This document shows, piece by piece, positions 6,291 to 7,653 of a stretch of DNA of 7,653 nt (positions within the stretch are counted from its first letter, which is position 1; each line of letters begins with the position of its first letter). The notes under the pieces are model-generated. The model worked only from the letters and a program-made list of their open reading frames with translations. It was not told the DNA's origin and did not search any database. The stretch comes from Rhodoferax sp. (GTDB lineage: Bacteria; Pseudomonadota; Gammaproteobacteria; Burkholderiales; Burkholderiaceae): contig JAQGNA010000337.1 of NCBI GenBank assembly GCA_028292075.1, positions 1-7,653 on the forward strand, written 5' to 3'. Made by a program: the position numbers and the translations under genes.

Positions 6291-6314
6291 AGGGCGCGCC
6301 TTCCGGCGAGCTCT
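6291..6314. terminator. Hairpin between convergent genes
   Basis: Nine base pairs (one a G-T wobble) broken by one G-A mismatch: AGGGC (6291-6295) pairs with GCTCT (6310-6314) and CGCC (6297-6300) with GGCG (6305-6308), around a TTCC loop. It sits in the 52-base gap between the convergent DUF2059 and Hsp70-like genes, where a shared terminator would be expected. Neither side has a T-run, so it may only block 3' exonucleases or assist Rho-dependent ends. Confidence 0.4.
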
Positions 6315-6329
6315 CGACCTGCAGCCTGG

Positions 6330-7649
6330 TCAGGCCATGGCGGCCGTGGCTGTCGCGGCTGTTGTGGCTGTCGCGGCTGTCGCTGTCGAGGCGGAGCCCG
6401 CACCCGCCCGGCTCGCCACAGAGCCGCCGTAGGCCAGGCCGGCCGCCACGCTGCCGAAGCGGTCGCCCGAGGCCATCGCGGTGCCCGGAAACGCCGCCTG
6501 CATCGCGTCCTGCAGCGGCGCCAGTGAAGACGACCCTCCCGTGAGATAGACCGTGTCGACCTGGCGCAACCCCGATGCCGCCACGCACTCGCGCGCGCAG
6601 GCGACGATGGCGTCCAGTTGCGACTGCAGCACCTCGTGCAGCCCCTCGGGCGTGACCGGCACCGCCAGCTTCGCCTCGATGGCCGACAGGTCGATGCGCG
6701 CCGCGCCGCCAGACACCGAACAATCGATCTTGGCCGCCTCGGTGGCTGCGAGCAGCTGGTGGCCGAGGTGCTCCTCCAGCACCTGCATCAGGCGCGCGTG
6801 CAGGCGGCGGTCGCTGTAGTCGCTGCGCAGCGACGCGCTGTGCGCCACCGCCTTGCGGCCGTACGACTGCTGGATCAGGTGCCAGGTCGACAGGTTGAAG
6901 AACACCGAAGAAGGCACCTCGCGCCCGCTCGGCCCCACATGGCCCAGGCCGAGCAGCGGCATGGCGTGCCGCAGGTGCAGCGCGCGGTCGAAATCGGTGC
7001 CGCCCAGGTGGACGCCGGTGGTCGCCAGCAGGTCGTGGCTGCGGTCGAAGTCCGCGTGGCGCCCGGGGCCGACCCGCACCACCGTGAAGTCGGAAGTGCC
7101 GCCGCCGATGTCGACCACCAGCACCGTGGTGTCCTGCGTGACGCGGCGCTCGAAGTCGAAGGCGGCCGCGATCGGCTCCAGCTGGAACTGCACCGCTTCG
7201 AAGCCGGCCGCCAGGGCGGCCCGGCCCAGGGTGGCCTGCGCCAGGTCGTCACGGGCGAGGTCGTCGTCGACGAAGTGAACCGGTCGCCCGAGCATGGCCT
7301 GCGCCACGGGGTGGCCCAGGTGCTGCTCGGCCCGGCGCTTCAGCTCCTTGAAGAAAAGCACCACCACTTCGAACAGGCTGACCAGTTGGCCGTTGACCAG
7401 CGTCTGCTCGTCCATGAGGCTCGAGCCGAGCAGGCTCTTGATCGAGCGCATCAGCCGGCCGTCGGTGCCGCTGAGGTAGGCCTGCATCGCGGCGCTGCCA
7501 TAGAAGATCTGGCCGGTCTCGTTCGAGAAAAACAGCGCGGTGGGCATCGAGGGCCGGCCTGCTTCAAGCGGAATGCTTTGCAGCAAGCCGTCGTCGCCCA
7601 CCAGCGCCACCGCCGAGTTGGACGTGCCGAAGTCGATGCCGAGCATCAT
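6330..7649 (-). CDS. yegD: YegD-like Hsp70 family protein
   Basis: A 439-residue cytoplasmic protein with the actin/Hsp70 ATPase fold. Phosphate 1 motif 'DFGTSNSAVAL' (6-16), phosphate 2 'DIGGGTSDFTVV' (180-191), 'GGTDFD' (216-221), 'TEAAKI' (303-308) and the adenosine motif 'LTGGSS' (369-374) are all present. The stretches 'GRPVHF' and 'GDRFGSVAAGLA' resemble E. coli YegD (recalled, not aligned by software), which also consists of an ATPase domain without DnaK's substrate-binding domain and lid. The family is poorly characterised; ATP binding is well supported, a chaperone role is inference. Residues 408-439 form an Ala/Thr/Ser/Gly-rich tail containing an 18-bp repeat, absent from E. coli YegD. 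ATGs occur at 7649 and 7646; both fit the family start. The upstream region lies outside the window, so the promoter is unseen and a longer N-terminus cannot be excluded. Confidence 0.92.
   Translation of the reverse strand: MMLGIDFGTSNSAVALVGDDGLLQSIPLEAGRPSMPTALFFSNETGQIFYGSAAMQAYLSGTDGRLMRSIKSLLGSSLMDEQTLVNGQLVSLFEVVVLFFKELKRRAEQHLGHPVAQAMLGRPVHFVDDDLARDDLAQATLGRAALAAGFEAVQFQLEPIAAAFDFERRVTQDTTVLVVDIGGGTSDFTVVRVGPGRHADFDRSHDLLATTGVHLGGTDFDRALHLRHAMPLLGLGHVGPSGREVPSSVFFNLSTWHLIQQSYGRKAVAHSASLRSDYSDRRLHARLMQVLEEHLGHQLLAATEAAKIDCSVSGGAARIDLSAIEAKLAVPVTPEGLHEVLQSQLDAIVACARECVAASGLRQVDTVYLTGGSSSLAPLQDAMQAAFPGTAMASGDRFGSVAAGLAYGGSVASRAGAGSASTATAATATTAATATAAMA
6346..6381 (-). repeat. Two 18-bp tandem copies in the Hsp70-like tail
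   Basis: Units 6346-6363 and 6364-6381 match at 17 of 18 bases. On the coding strand each encodes T-A-A-T-A-T, giving a low-complexity tail after the last Hsp70 motif. A shorter partial copy (GCTGTC) follows at 6382-6387. Probably a slippage product, and a likely site of length variation between strains. Confidence 0.85.
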
Positions 7650-7653
7650 GCGC

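Overview
The window is GC-rich with strong G/C preference at third codon positions and short intergenic gaps. The gene set (GlmU, a DUF6279-type lipoprotein, a DUF2059 secreted protein, a YegD-like Hsp70, an EamA exporter and a Crp/Fnr regulator of the kind ending in an 'LGLSLVHTNKT' recognition helix) suggests a betaproteobacterium of the Burkholderiales, most likely the Comamonadaceae. The taxonomic call is inference from gene families and composition. There is no rRNA or tRNA gene, CRISPR array, insertion sequence, integrase, phage gene or sign of recent transfer. This looks like ordinary chromosome.

Layout. 64-837 (+): Crp/Fnr-family regulator. 996-1295 (+): small uncharacterised polar protein with a good ribosome binding site, followed by a clear intrinsic terminator at 1347-1384. 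1386-2312 (-): lipoprotein of the DUF6279 type, convergent with the small gene. 2311-3747 (+): glmU, head to head with the lipoprotein gene so that the two start codons share two bases. 3749-4582 (+): soluble histidine kinase with a GTG start one base after the glmU stop. 4569-5480 (-): EamA/DMT-type exporter whose 3' end overlaps that of the kinase by 14 bases. 5481-5692: the only sizeable divergent promoter region. 5693-6277 (+): DUF2059 protein with a signal peptide. 6330-7649 (-): YegD-like Hsp70 family protein with an Ala/Thr repeat tail; its start lies four bases from the window edge.

How the genes work together. Only glmU and the kinase are arranged as an obvious operon. GlmU makes UDP-N-acetylglucosamine in the cytoplasm for peptidoglycan and lipopolysaccharide. 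The kinase has no sensor domain, membrane segment or linked response regulator, so its input and output must come from elsewhere. The lipoprotein and DUF2059 protein are exported envelope proteins of unknown role. The other genes look independently transcribed.

I did not find a convincing undescribed system. The points most worth a second look are the start-on-start arrangement of the lipoprotein gene and glmU, the orphan kinase coupled to glmU, the Crp/Fnr protein with three cysteines at FNR-like positions but without FNR's DNA-reading residues, and two separate 18-bp in-frame tandem repeats that each lengthen a protein terminus.
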